IMG/VR virus record: IMGVR_UViG_3300045970_000455
Location: 1-64,000 of that record
Length of the DNA: 64,000 bases
Strand: one strand, 5' to 3'
DNA from: a virus
Each line of letters starts with the position of its first letter. Position 1 is the stretch's first letter. A program made the translations under genes and the position numbers. Below are positions 14,653 to 23,156 of this stretch, piece by piece. The notes under the pieces were generated by a model that saw only the letters and a list, made by a program, of their open reading frames with translations, made no database searches and was not told where the DNA came from.

Positions 14653-14827
14653 TTTCTTTGTGCCAGCGTTCATCGTCATATTGCCTGTTTAACTCTTTTA
14701 ATATTTCGGAGTCGATTACTTCCCTTATATACCGAGCCATCTGTAGTGCCATGTCTCGTTCCATGCGTTCTACTTTTGTATATTTTAGTATATCTATGAC
14801 CTTATCTTTTAGCTGATCATCTGTCAT
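14645..14827 (-). CDS. Hypothetical helical protein, 60 aa
   Basis: From ATG 14825-14827 (MTDDQLKDKVIDILKYTK) the product is nearly all charged helix. It overlaps the upstream stop by 11 nt. Function unknown; its size and position suggest a minor partner of one of its neighbours. Confidence 0.55.
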   Translation of the reverse strand: MTDDQLKDKVIDILKYTKVERMERDMALQMARYIREVIDSEILKELNRQYDDERWHKEND

Positions 14828-15116
14828 AATCAACAACACGGATCAGTTTATCGCCCATCCAGTGAGAGCAAGATTCGTCGGCATCATGTTCAAAATCCTT
14901 AAGCATCTTCGCGAATTTTTTCTTTGAGATCTTTCTACCATCAATGATAGTTTCTCCTAAGAATTTTTGCGATACTTCCTCGAATGCATCTGCATCGTTA
15001 CCTGAATCAATCATTGTCACTTCATCATATGCATGTTCAAGCGCATCGGCTTCAATAACATAACGTCGACGAAAGGTAGAAATAGTGTCTACCATGTATA
15101 GTTTCTTTTTAGTCAT
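14817..15116 (-). CDS. Hypothetical protein, 99 aa
   Basis: ATG 15114-15116 (MTKKKLYMVDTISTFRRRYV) follows AAAGGGTATAAA and forms an ATGA overlap with the upstream stop. The protein starts like a small beta-strand domain (KLYMVDTISTFRRRYVIEA) and continues with acidic helices; a Cys-Ser-His-Trp lies near the C-terminus. No family recognised. Confidence 0.65.
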   Translation of the reverse strand: MTKKKLYMVDTISTFRRRYVIEADALEHAYDEVTMIDSGNDADAFEEVSQKFLGETIIDGRKISKKKFAKMLKDFEHDADESCSHWMGDKLIRVVDYDR

Positions 15117-15529
15117 TTTATACCCTTTAATATATCTACCACTTTCTGTTCTTCTGCCCATACTGCTTCTTGTTTGATTCTTGCATTTATATACTCTTTA
15201 ATCTGGTGCCTTGAGCTCCATATTTTCTCTTCATAGAATGCTAACCCGTTGCAAGGACAGTCTATAACAATAGCAACATCTCCAACATCTTTAGCCATTA
15301 CACAATCTACAGCATAATGTATAACTACACCATCTGGATATTTTTTCTGTTTTTCCAGTGCATCCTCAATATAGCAATCATATTCTTCCGCATCGTGATC
15401 GATAATCTCTGCGTCAGGACAATAATGCTCCCTACCACAGAAGCCGCATGTCATGTAATGTGACCCGCCGCCCGATAGTGCATCGAGAAACATGTGAGAT
15501 GGTTTTGTGGGAGATGTATAGAAACTCAT
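15113..15529 (-). CDS. Hypothetical protein with a zinc-ribbon-like motif, 138 aa
   Basis: The segment MTCGFCGREHYCPDAE (about residues 26-41) has a CxxC...C arrangement with a nearby His, and CPCNGLAFYEE follows at about residue 91. Together these resemble a small zinc-binding domain. The C-terminus is a charged helix (SRHQIKEYINARIKQE). It overlaps neighbours on both sides by ATGA junctions, in the run leading from the DpdA-like gene. Confidence 0.65.
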   Translation of the reverse strand: MSFYTSPTKPSHMFLDALSGGGSHYMTCGFCGREHYCPDAEIIDHDAEEYDCYIEDALEKQKKYPDGVVIHYAVDCVMAKDVGDVAIVIDCPCNGLAFYEEKIWSSRHQIKEYINARIKQEAVWAEEQKVVDILKGIK

Positions 15530-15732
15530 CTTTTTCCTTTCTTATGCCGTATTCTTGTATTACCCTTTTTACCCGGGGAATCTGCGAACTCGGGACTACC
15601 ACCGACCATAATAGAGTTTGCCAATATTAGTCCATTTAACAGGCCATGCATATATCCCTTTTCGTTTGAATCTCGCTGAATAGCTACAAGTTTTGACAAT
15701 GTAGATAATCTATGCTGAAGATCATGTTGCAT
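15526..15732 (-). CDS. Hypothetical basic protein, 68 aa
   Basis: Begins MQHDLQHRLSTLSKLVAIQ and ends with a very basic tail (GKKGNTRIRHKKGKR), suggesting nucleic-acid binding. A hydrophobic middle (LLNGLILANSIMVGG) may pack on a partner. It overlaps the DpdA-like gene by 11 nt. Function unknown. Confidence 0.6.
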   Translation of the reverse strand: MQHDLQHRLSTLSKLVAIQRDSNEKGYMHGLLNGLILANSIMVGGSPEFADSPGKKGNTRIRHKKGKR

Positions 15733-17293
15733 CGTCGGTATTATCTTCCTGAGCTAATGTATCATTATCTTCCCCTGCCATTTCCTCCACTGTCGGAAAT
15801 TCAGTTGTAGAGTTAGGATCGTCATCACCAAACAATGTGCTAAATGTTGTCTTTGTCTTCTTGTTGCCAAAGCTAACATAGTTAAGAAACTGTAAGTTAT
15901 CCTCCAACATTTCATACGGATGTTCATTAGCAGGATCAAACAACTTTTCAATAAAATCATTAAAGTAGATAATAGAGTTGGGAACAAAGTCACTCTTATT
16001 TGCTTTCTTATCCCGCATCTTATACCAGTCTTCAAAGTTTACATCTTTTCTTGTGGCGTAGTCTATATCTGCAAGCCTGTTTATTTCTTGTATAGCTTGT
16101 ATGTGATTATATACATTGTGTGCCATAACAAGTGCGTAACTTGTTGTATCCCAACTTGTCTTACCTATCTTGTTATGCTTATTAGCATCATTAGGTCCCA
16201 TAACGCACACATCGCTTGTGTATAAACGTTCCATAATAGGGCCTTGGAATGGCATCGCTAACTTCTGTTCTTTTAAACCTTTGTCATCAATACCGCTTCC
16301 CATAGCATACGTCAGCCGATCTGGATTAAAGTAGTTATAGTTGTAAGATAGTGCATATCCGCCTGCTGCAACAAAAGGTGATGCAGCGTCAAAGCTAATA
16401 TTAATGTTAGGATTGTGATGTTTCTTTAACACACGTTCTATAGATGTTAAATAGCACGCCCAGTCTAATCTTCCAATACCCAAAAAGTGTATCCAGTCCT
16501 TGCCTTCTAATAGACCATCGTCGCGTAGGTTAAGCAATCTCTCTAAAGATGTTTTCATGTTTTGCATATTAACACCGGCAAATGCCCATCCTTCGAATGT
16601 TCTATCTCTGGTATATCCCATTGCTTCAACTATATCAGGCTGGCTGAATACCTTTACAGAATCATACCATTCTTTAGAGTTTTTATTATCGCTTCCGGAC
16701 AACACATTAAGAAACTTAGTCGCGCCGGGCACTCTATGCTTCATAAAATAGTGAAGATTATGTTCTGTAACATCTAAACAATCTGCAAAACTTGTCAGCC
16801 CTGTTTTCTCACTTAATGGAGGTAATGCTGCAAACGCAGGAATATCCAATGTCATAGACCAATCGGCTGTATGCTCTAAGAATCTAAGAATTTCTTCTCT
16901 TAACTTATCACCGCCCGGTCCTTTAACTGTTGTCCAGTCTAACTTGATAACACCTGTAGCAATCTGAAACCCACCAGAGTCGCCAATGAGTATAGTATTT
17001 TCTCTATCACGCTTATGGATCATAGGTTCTCTATCATCACATTTATTTAACTTACGTTCTGCGTGACCTGCGCTATACAGTCCATACCCGTATGTATAGT
17101 AACTTTTTTCTGCGTCGAAAAAGTTAAGTCCTTGTATACCAAATTCAAACTTTTCAGGAACACGTTCCTTAGGAATAAAAGTTGGATCAAGCAAATCCTT
17201 TCCAAGATGTGTTGTATAGAATCCGGAAATCGCAGGTAGGTATTTAGCCCAGCGACCTTCTTTATGTCGCTCTGTAAAGTTTACTATATTCAT
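15722..17293 (-). CDS. dpdA: DpdA-like / tRNA-guanine transglycosylase-family protein (candidate DNA base exchanger)
   Basis: The 523-aa protein shows the TGT fold signatures in order: DSGGFQ (105-110), DWSMTLDIPAF (144-154), WIHFLGIGRLDW (267-278, TGT LMGVG-type) and FDAASP (301-306), equivalent to the FD-x2-P nucleophile segment. The zinc motif CxCxxC of tRNA TGT is absent and the C-terminus is about 150 aa longer. These differences fit DpdA, the TGT paralogue that swaps guanine for preQ0 in DNA in bacteria and phages. No queC or folE is seen in the window, so preQ0 may come partly from the host or from genes outside. The last 70 residues are acidic. It lies directly downstream of the sliding-clamp gene. 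Confidence 0.75.
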   Translation of the reverse strand: MNIVNFTERHKEGRWAKYLPAISGFYTTHLGKDLLDPTFIPKERVPEKFEFGIQGLNFFDAEKSYYTYGYGLYSAGHAERKLNKCDDREPMIHKRDRENTILIGDSGGFQIATGVIKLDWTTVKGPGGDKLREEILRFLEHTADWSMTLDIPAFAALPPLSEKTGLTSFADCLDVTEHNLHYFMKHRVPGATKFLNVLSGSDNKNSKEWYDSVKVFSQPDIVEAMGYTRDRTFEGWAFAGVNMQNMKTSLERLLNLRDDGLLEGKDWIHFLGIGRLDWACYLTSIERVLKKHHNPNINISFDAASPFVAAGGYALSYNYNYFNPDRLTYAMGSGIDDKGLKEQKLAMPFQGPIMERLYTSDVCVMGPNDANKHNKIGKTSWDTTSYALVMAHNVYNHIQAIQEINRLADIDYATRKDVNFEDWYKMRDKKANKSDFVPNSIIYFNDFIEKLFDPANEHPYEMLEDNLQFLNYVSFGNKKTKTTFSTLFGDDDPNSTTEFPTVEEMAGEDNDTLAQEDNTDDAT

Positions 17294-17304
17294 TTAATAC
17301 CTTA

Positions 17305-18042
17305 TTAGGATTTTCCAGCAGGGAGAATAAAACTGTATTTCCCAATACCGGAATCGATGTCGATTTTTAATGCGCCCATATCAGAAAAACTCATTGTAGC
17401 AGAAGCTGCACTATCTGTTAGTTTCAGGATGCTAATAACTTGCGTCAGTGGATATGTCCATTGATGTTTCAATGAACCAGTTACATTTGTCTCAAATGGA
17501 ACACTTGTTCTATCTGTTGGTCCTGTGCCAATACTGAATTTAAGTGTGCCCTTATCAACAATAACAATAAACCGTTTTTCAACTCCACCAACAACACCAC
17601 AGTTATCGCTAAGTAACGCGATAGATTTCTTCGACGGTGTTATAACAATATCCCATGTTGCACCCTTAAATGGTGGAACCTTAACTTGTTCGTTAATCAT
17701 CGTTTCCGACATAAATCTATAGTTAGATACAAAGCCTTCTTTATTATCAAACACAACTTCAACAGGTACCGTTACTCCGTTACGAACTTCTGTTGCAATG
17801 CTAACAGAAGATCCTTCGTGCATACCAATGAATCCTTTTAGGATAGCAAGCCGCGATAGGCCAATAGTGCTGTCAATACCTGCGATTGGTTGATTCATGC
17901 TGCCGTATATGATAACAGTGTTATCTACGTCTTTTGTTTCTAACTTGGCATCAGATGCCGTACCTATTACCTTCACTGTCTCGATAAATCCGAGAGAACC
18001 GGTATGTTTAATGATATCTTTAAACTGATCAATGCTTGACAT
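17305..18042 (-). CDS. 45: Sliding clamp (T4 gp45 family)
   Basis: The 245-aa protein matches T4-like phage clamps in length and layout: an N-terminal MSSIDQFKDIIKHTGSLGF segment, repeated beta-rich halves and a C-terminal KIDIDSGIGKYSFILPA strand. The trimeric clamp tethers gp43 to DNA and in T4 also activates late transcription through gp33/gp55. It has its own promoter (18082-18110) and an AAAGGAATAAG leader. It lies directly upstream of the DpdA-like gene. Confidence 0.82.
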   Translation of the reverse strand: MSSIDQFKDIIKHTGSLGFIETVKVIGTASDAKLETKDVDNTVIIYGSMNQPIAGIDSTIGLSRLAILKGFIGMHEGSSVSIATEVRNGVTVPVEVVFDNKEGFVSNYRFMSETMINEQVKVPPFKGATWDIVITPSKKSIALLSDNCGVVGGVEKRFIVIVDKGTLKFSIGTGPTDRTSVPFETNVTGSLKHQWTYPLTQVISILKLTDSAASATMSFSDMGALKIDIDSGIGKYSFILPAGKS

Positions 18043-18081
18043 TCTTATTCCTTTATTTTTAAAATTGCTAACCTATCACAT

Positions 18082-18110
18082 AGTATACGACATTTTTTGC
18101 AAAATGTCAA
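18082..18110 (-). promoter_or_regulatory. Sigma70-like promoter with an overlapping dyad
   Basis: On the minus strand TTGACA (18105-18110) and TATACT (18082-18087) are 17 nt apart. A perfect 8-bp dyad, GACATTTT (18089-18096) and AAAATGTC (18101-18108), spans the spacer and part of the -35, so a repressor or a hairpin could compete with RNA polymerase. It drives the clamp gene. Confidence 0.82.
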
Positions 18111-18115
18111 ACGTT

Positions 18116-21085
18116 TCAGATGCCTGTGAAGTCAAATAACGTAGTCAAATGCGCGTGTTGCTTTTGTGTCTTTGTAAGATCCCATTTAAGGCATCCTACC
18201 AAGTTTTCTACCTTTTTATCGACAATACCCTCTTCCATTCCTTCTGAATCAAATGGTAGAGATGTGAACCATTCTGGCAAATGATTTTCATCTACAGGAT
18301 AGGCAATAGATGTCATTCTATTATCTACAGTATCTTTCAGTTTGCACACAACAATCTTTTGACCGTCCACAATCCTCATTGCATGTTGGTCCATGTTTAT
18401 TTCTTTTAATCTGTTCCATGCAAGACTCGCTGTAACATGACCCGGTACATGAAGATTGCCGGATTTCACACCTTTTAGTTTCTTAAGTGCTGCATCCTCT
18501 AATACTTCTTTGTAATGCGTTAGTCTATTAACTGCGCGTGGTGTACCTTGTTGCCAGGGTTTCATATCTTCGAACTTTTCTTTGAACTTCCTAACTTTGT
18601 CAAGCACATATGTTTCGCCCTTGTCTGTCAATGTATCCATTAATATTTCTGATAAGAATTCCTGCACATACTTTGGCGTATCTGCTCGTTTTAAGTCAAG
18701 CCCCATAGCCTTAACTTTCCCGGGCTTATTTCCAACGTCAAGTCTTATACCATCCTTTTCATACATCAACACAGCATATCGTTTCTTAACAATATATAAT
18801 CCGCTTTCTGCTACCACTTCGCGTGAGCTTGCTATAACGCCCGTTGATCTCTTAATAGGTACATTTAACAATCCTAATAAGAACTCCGGGAATGTTGCAG
18901 ATACCATCTTAGCAAGATTATTATATAACTCCACTACGCTTTCTTTTGTCCATACAACTGTGCCCTGCTTAATCTCATCCTTTAATATAGGATATGCTGA
19001 AAAATAAGTAGAGTCAGTATCACCATAAACAATAGAATCTCCATAATGATCATATATACCTGTTATTACCTCGTTGGTTTTAGCAGCCATATGCTTTGTA
19101 ATGGTTCTACCTGTAAGAGTGGTAGATTGTCCAAGACGTTGATCAAAGAATCTACTGCCAGCGTTTAATAACGCGCCGTATGCTGAGTTCAAGTTAATCT
19201 TTTTAACAAGCTGCCTCTTATCCCAAAAACCAACTACACGTTTCAATGATGGTTGGTCTCTGCTTATTGCCTTTCCATCCTTCACTGTTAAGCTGTGTTG
19301 ATTCATATACTGGATTACACGCTTCTTATGTCCTTCCGATATTAGTTCTTGCAATTTCTTCGGTTTATAAGACTCGGTCTCTATGTAGGGATTAGCCTTA
19401 ATCTCTATGTCACTAATATCGCCTAAATCAAACAGATTTACAGGTACTTTAACGCCTTCTATCTTAGGGTTGTCTTCTAAAGACTGATAGTTAGTCATTA
19501 TGCCTTGTAATACCTTACGCTCGTTATACCATCTTGTAAGCAGTGATGGAATAACCCCGTTTATGTCTGTTCTAAAGATTGTACCGTTGGCGCTTATACA
19601 CCAAGTATTTTGATTACTGAAAATAAGCTCTCTTAACTCTGCACCAGTGATTTCGAATGAATCACCGTTTTCCATATCCAATATTAGTTTGTTACCAATA
19701 TCGCCGGAATAGAAATCTTCCATCTCTAACACATTAAATCTATCGTTCCACCACGATGCAAAGGTATATTTGTTTCCTTTGCTTTCATGTGCAGCAATAG
19801 CTTCGTTTGTTCTATCAAGCCTGATCTGCCCGACTATTGTTTCGGGACTCATGTTGAGTGTTCTAATAACCGATGGATACAAAGACTTCATGTCGGTTGA
19901 TCCTAACCACTTATGAAGTCCTCTCTTTGGTGTTGCTACCCAACCACCCGCTGCTCTAACTTCTTTCTCGTTAGCACTGTGCTTCTTATCAGGGCATACC
20001 ATATTGTTATGGTGTGCTTCCATCAACACATTTTGATCAGTTACAGCAACCGCACCCATTGTAGTTTGTATTAAAACACAACTTTGGTGAGCGATAGAGT
20101 TTGCTAAATCAATAAACTGTAGTTTCTTATCGAGCCTATCTAATAGACGTGTATCTTGTATGTTATATTCTAAAAACTTTTTAAAGTCGTCATTATACAA
20201 CTCGTCTAATGTGCCTTCATATTGTAGTTTTGTCTCACCCAGCTCTACGTCTGCAATAGCGTTAAGTGCGTAACTATGTCGTTCTTCGTAGTTATACTTC
20301 TTGTATAGTTGCATATAGTCGATTGATATTCTACCAATCAGGTCATATGTTTTTGCTTCTTGTCCGCCACGGTCAAATGTGCGTTCCTTTGGCATTTGTT
20401 CCCATAGGCACAATCTACGCGCTTCATTCTTACCAAGCACTTTCTTAATGCGATTTACCGTGTATGGAATATCATATGCTTCGCTGTTCCAGCCGCTTAA
20501 CACATCTGCGTCTTCGATAATATCTAAAAACGCCCTAAGCATGTCTGCCTCTTCTTTAAAGAGAGTGACATTGCCCACTTCTTCTGCTATTGCTTGCGCT
20601 TCTTCCCATGTTAGTGTTTCAGGTGGCACAGCAAAGCACACAATTTCGTCTATCCATTGCAGATGAACAGAAATTGCTGTTATGTAGTTGTTTGCCTCTG
20701 ATGCTTCCGACCAGCCGAGTTCTTTATCAAAGCTGGTTTCAATATCAAAGAATGCTACATTAAGTGACGGTACTTCACCCGCCGCATAGTTATGCTCTAA
20801 ACATCTAAAAACAGGATCAACATCACTTTCCCATTTTTTAGAGTTGCTTGATAGTGTTTTTAATATTTTCTGTTTTTCTATAAACGTATTCGGTGTTACT
20901 TTCTTTACCGAATCGCCATATATGGATTTAAACTGACCTCTTGGATCTGTTAAGTAAAAATGATAATCCGGCTGAAATTCTTTATATATCCGCTTACCGT
21001 TAACTCTTTCTACTATCTTTATTGTTTCGGAGTCGCCACCGCGCTTAAAAAATGAATCAATATACAAATCAGATGCCCCTACCAA
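18116..21085 (-). CDS. 43: Family B DNA polymerase (T4 gp43 family)
   Basis: The 989-aa enzyme has all expected motifs: ExoI FFDIETSFD (about 112), ExoII SGWNSEAYDIPYTVNRI (about 205), polymerase A DMKSLYPSVIRTLN (about 398), polymerase B KINLNSAYGALLN (about 628) and polymerase C YGDTDSTYF (about 690). It is the replicative polymerase with proofreading, working with gp45 and gp44. It is about 90 aa longer than T4 gp43, with the extra length in the region between motifs A and B. Its start overlaps the DsbA-like gene by 17 nt, so the two are coupled. Confidence 0.95.
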   Translation of the reverse strand: MVGASDLYIDSFFKRGGDSETIKIVERVNGKRIYKEFQPDYHFYLTDPRGQFKSIYGDSVKKVTPNTFIEKQKILKTLSSNSKKWESDVDPVFRCLEHNYAAGEVPSLNVAFFDIETSFDKELGWSEASEANNYITAISVHLQWIDEIVCFAVPPETLTWEEAQAIAEEVGNVTLFKEEADMLRAFLDIIEDADVLSGWNSEAYDIPYTVNRIKKVLGKNEARRLCLWEQMPKERTFDRGGQEAKTYDLIGRISIDYMQLYKKYNYEERHSYALNAIADVELGETKLQYEGTLDELYNDDFKKFLEYNIQDTRLLDRLDKKLQFIDLANSIAHQSCVLIQTTMGAVAVTDQNVLMEAHHNNMVCPDKKHSANEKEVRAAGGWVATPKRGLHKWLGSTDMKSLYPSVIRTLNMSPETIVGQIRLDRTNEAIAAHESKGNKYTFASWWNDRFNVLEMEDFYSGDIGNKLILDMENGDSFEITGAELRELIFSNQNTWCISANGTIFRTDINGVIPSLLTRWYNERKVLQGIMTNYQSLEDNPKIEGVKVPVNLFDLGDISDIEIKANPYIETESYKPKKLQELISEGHKKRVIQYMNQHSLTVKDGKAISRDQPSLKRVVGFWDKRQLVKKINLNSAYGALLNAGSRFFDQRLGQSTTLTGRTITKHMAAKTNEVITGIYDHYGDSIVYGDTDSTYFSAYPILKDEIKQGTVVWTKESVVELYNNLAKMVSATFPEFLLGLLNVPIKRSTGVIASSREVVAESGLYIVKKRYAVLMYEKDGIRLDVGNKPGKVKAMGLDLKRADTPKYVQEFLSEILMDTLTDKGETYVLDKVRKFKEKFEDMKPWQQGTPRAVNRLTHYKEVLEDAALKKLKGVKSGNLHVPGHVTASLAWNRLKEINMDQHAMRIVDGQKIVVCKLKDTVDNRMTSIAYPVDENHLPEWFTSLPFDSEGMEEGIVDKKVENLVGCLKWDLTKTQKQHAHLTTLFDFTGI

Positions 21086-21326
21086 TCTGCCCTAATAGAT
21101 CTTCGACTTCTTCAAAATCTGCTCTTACGTTATTTAGATTTGCCTTATGTGCAATCTTTATCACTTTATTGAGTTGAGCAGGTTTCACTTCCAACTCTTC
21201 GGCTATAGCCTTAACTGTTTCGCTAAGACCTACTTTTAGGTCTTCACATTCCTGTAATACCTGCACTCCGTCTGTTACCAGTTGTTTCAATCGTGACAAA
21301 TTTGCGTCTGATAGTTTCGATGACAT
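21069..21326 (-). CDS. dsbA: DsbA-like double-stranded DNA-binding protein
   Basis: From ATG 21324-21326, behind AAGGAG, the 85-aa product MSSKLSDANLSRLKQLVTDG resembles T4 DsbA: a charged helical N-terminus, then EELEVKPAQLNKVIKIAHKANLNNVRADFEEVEDL, which matches the T4 segment with KMFNRLLALYHKDNRDVFEAETEEVVEL. T4 DsbA binds DNA near late promoters. It is the first gene of the gp43 unit, after the promoter at 21370-21398. Confidence 0.65.
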   Translation of the reverse strand: MSSKLSDANLSRLKQLVTDGVQVLQECEDLKVGLSETVKAIAEELEVKPAQLNKVIKIAHKANLNNVRADFEEVEDLLGQIGRGI

Positions 21327-21369
21327 AACTCTCCTTGATTTGTTGTGTGCTATACTTAGCAATAAAGTA

Positions 21370-21398
21370 AGTATAACTGTAATATTTTAGAAAGTCAA
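21370..21398 (-). promoter_or_regulatory. Sigma70-like promoter
   Basis: On the minus strand TTGACT (21393-21398) and TATACT (21370-21375) are 17 nt apart, starting directly after the iscA stop codon. It drives the dsbA-gp43 unit, separating early replication genes from the late operon upstream. Confidence 0.8.
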
Positions 21399-21400
21399 TA

Positions 21401-21730
21401 TTATACAGCGAAACTCTGTCCGCAACCACATGTTGAGCTGCTGTTTGGGTTTTGTATTACAAACTGAGAACTCATTAGTTCTTCTTTATAGCTTACAGTA
21501 GATCCTACCAAATATTGATAGCTCATGGCATCCACAATAATAGTGACTCCGTCTTTTACTATTTCTGTATCATCCTCGGCTACTTCTTTATCAAAAGTAA
21601 AACCATAAGAAAATCCCTGGCATCCACCACCTTGCACAAATATCCTAAGTTTCTGTTCGGGGTCGCCGTCATCTATTATGAGGTCACGTATTTTGTTTAT
21701 TGCCGAATCTGCGAATACGATTGGTTCCAT
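21401..21730 (-). CDS. iscA: A-type iron-sulfur carrier (IscA/ErpA family)
   Basis: The 109-aa protein keeps the three cluster-binding cysteines: Cys37 in [11 protein letters not shown] and Cys101/Cys103 in [18 protein letters not shown] is closest to the ErpA type. A-type carriers receive an Fe-S cluster from a scaffold and pass it to target enzymes. It is joined to iscU by a TAATG stop-start overlap, so the pair is translated in tandem. No cysteine desulfurase gene is present in the window, so sulfur must come from the host. Confidence 0.9.
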   Translation of the reverse strand: MEPIVFADSAINKIRDLIIDDGDPEQKLRIFVQGGGCQGFSYGFTFDKEVAEDDTEIVKDGVTIIVDAMSYQYLVGSTVSYKEELMSSQFVIQNPNSSSTCGCGQSFAV

Positions 21731-22104
21731 TAACGTGTTTTCCTATAATCTGCTATGGCTGCTTTAACAGCATCCTCTGCCAATATGCTACAATGTATTT
21801 TTACGGGTGGTAGGGCTAATTCTTCCGCTATTTCTGAATTTTTAATAGTAGCTGCTTGACCTACAGTCTTGCCTTTAACCCATTCTGTCACTAAACTGGA
21901 TGAAGCAATCGCTGAACCACACCCATAGGCCTTGAACTTTGCATCAGTAATGATTTCATCTTCTACCTTTATTTGTAGGCACAAAACATCTCCGCATGCC
22001 GGGCTCCCTACCATTCCTGTTCCTACAGTAGGATCTCCCTTTTCAAACTTTCCAACATTACGAGGATTATTATAGTGATCCAACACTTTTTCGGAATATG
22101 CCAT
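21730..22104 (-). CDS. iscU: Iron-sulfur cluster scaffold IscU
   Basis: The 124-aa protein is nearly full length and highly similar to proteobacterial IscU. Cluster ligands Cys37, Asp39, Cys62 and Cys105 are present, and LPPVK (98-102), the HscA-binding motif, is intact in [15 protein letters not shown]. IscU assembles [2Fe-2S] clusters on a scaffold and hands them to carriers. The close match suggests recent gain from a bacterial host. It is coupled by TAATG to the virion-type gene upstream and to iscA downstream, in a late-promoter operon. Confidence 0.93.
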   Translation of the reverse strand: MAYSEKVLDHYNNPRNVGKFEKGDPTVGTGMVGSPACGDVLCLQIKVEDEIITDAKFKAYGCGSAIASSSLVTEWVKGKTVGQAATIKNSEIAEELALPPVKIHCSILAEDAVKAAIADYRKTR

Positions 22105-22685
22105 TATAGCCTCCCGTAAGCATTACCTGTCAGTGGTTCGTTTGTTCCGTGATACGCTTTATCGTCATATCCGTGTATAGGAGATAATATACCTTCTCTT
22201 TCAGTCTTTGATTGTGTGTTATCTGTGAATCGATACATTTGGTCTGGCATAACACGCTTAAACCATTCTGCTACCATAGGGCGCACATCACGGTTAGGTT
22301 CCGTGTCTTCCAATATACGCAACTCATCCGAGAATGCATCATCCTTGATAATATCTTGCAAGAATACTTCTGCAACACACGCCGGAATAGGTCTTGACAT
22401 AATCTCTTCCACTAAGTCAAAATCTTCGTTTGATATAGGTAGCTTATGAATGGCTTCCATAACCTTTATTTCATTTATACTTTCTATTGTAGCTTTTAAC
22501 TCTGTATAATCTTTACGCAGTTCTTTTTGTAAAAGCCCTTTTTTCGCTTTCGGAGTAGATGGGTCGCCAATCATATCTACATATTTGTCCATGCGTTGTT
22601 GTAAGGCGTTTAGGTTGGCTATCTTCTTTTTAGATAGACTTTTATCGTTCATCCCCTTCGGTAATAATAGTTCTAAGATTTTCAT
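22104..22685 (-). CDS. Hypothetical late protein, 193 aa, MKILELLLP start
   Basis: The product is mainly helical and charged (residues 10-120), with a polar C-terminal region (NTQSKTEREGILSPIHGYDDK). The N-terminus MKILELLLPKG resembles those of other late proteins here. It is linked by TAATG overlaps to the glycine-rich fibre protein upstream and to iscU downstream. Function unknown; a virion or assembly role is likely from position. Confidence 0.65.
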   Translation of the reverse strand: MKILELLLPKGMNDKSLSKKKIANLNALQQRMDKYVDMIGDPSTPKAKKGLLQKELRKDYTELKATIESINEIKVMEAIHKLPISNEDFDLVEEIMSRPIPACVAEVFLQDIIKDDAFSDELRILEDTEPNRDVRPMVAEWFKRVMPDQMYRFTDNTQSKTEREGILSPIHGYDDKAYHGTNEPLTGNAYGRL

Positions 22686-23143
22686 TATGAATACACTATC
22701 ACAACAATACCACTACCACCGTTTCCACCCAGCGCTGATGCACCGCCCCAAATGTAACCGTTGCCGCCACCACCGCCACCTTGATTAGTTAAACCTGCTG
22801 CGCCAGGATTAGCAGCACCACTATTGCCCCCATCTCCGCCGCCTGTACCTGCTGTACCACCCAGGTGAAATCCATTATCGCCGGTACCGCCACCACCGCC
22901 ACCGCAACCTGTAAAAATATATCCTACCGCAGTGGATAAAATAGACATTCCTGCTCCACCATTCTTGCCGCTACCAGCAGATACGGCGCCACCGCCCCCG
23001 CCACCGTATTGATTTTCTAAACCAAGACCGCCATCGTTACCTTGGCCTACGTAGCCATCACCGACGGTGCCGCCATTAAAATAAGGTGTTCTGCCGCCAC
23101 CACTACCGCCTGGTTTTCCGCTTATTCCTGTACCTGTTGTCAT
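22685..23143 (-). CDS. Glycine-rich fibre/adhesin C-terminal part, 152 aa
   Basis: The product is about 45% glycine in runs such as YGGGGGGAVSAGSG and GCGGGGGGTGDNG, and ends in GGSGIVVIVYS, the typical last strand of phage glycine-rich adhesin domains. Those domains form polyglycine II lattices at fibre tips, as in T4-like gp38. It starts 13 nt after the Hint-carrying gene with its own GGAG site. Together with that gene it looks like one glycine-rich domain split in two by the Hint insertion. Confidence 0.75.
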   Translation of the reverse strand: MTTGTGISGKPGGSGGGRTPYFNGGTVGDGYVGQGNDGGLGLENQYGGGGGGAVSAGSGKNGGAGMSILSTAVGYIFTGCGGGGGGTGDNGFHLGGTAGTGGGDGGNSGAANPGAAGLTNQGGGGGGNGYIWGGASALGGNGGSGIVVIVYS

Positions 23144-23156
23144 TATTTACTCCGAA

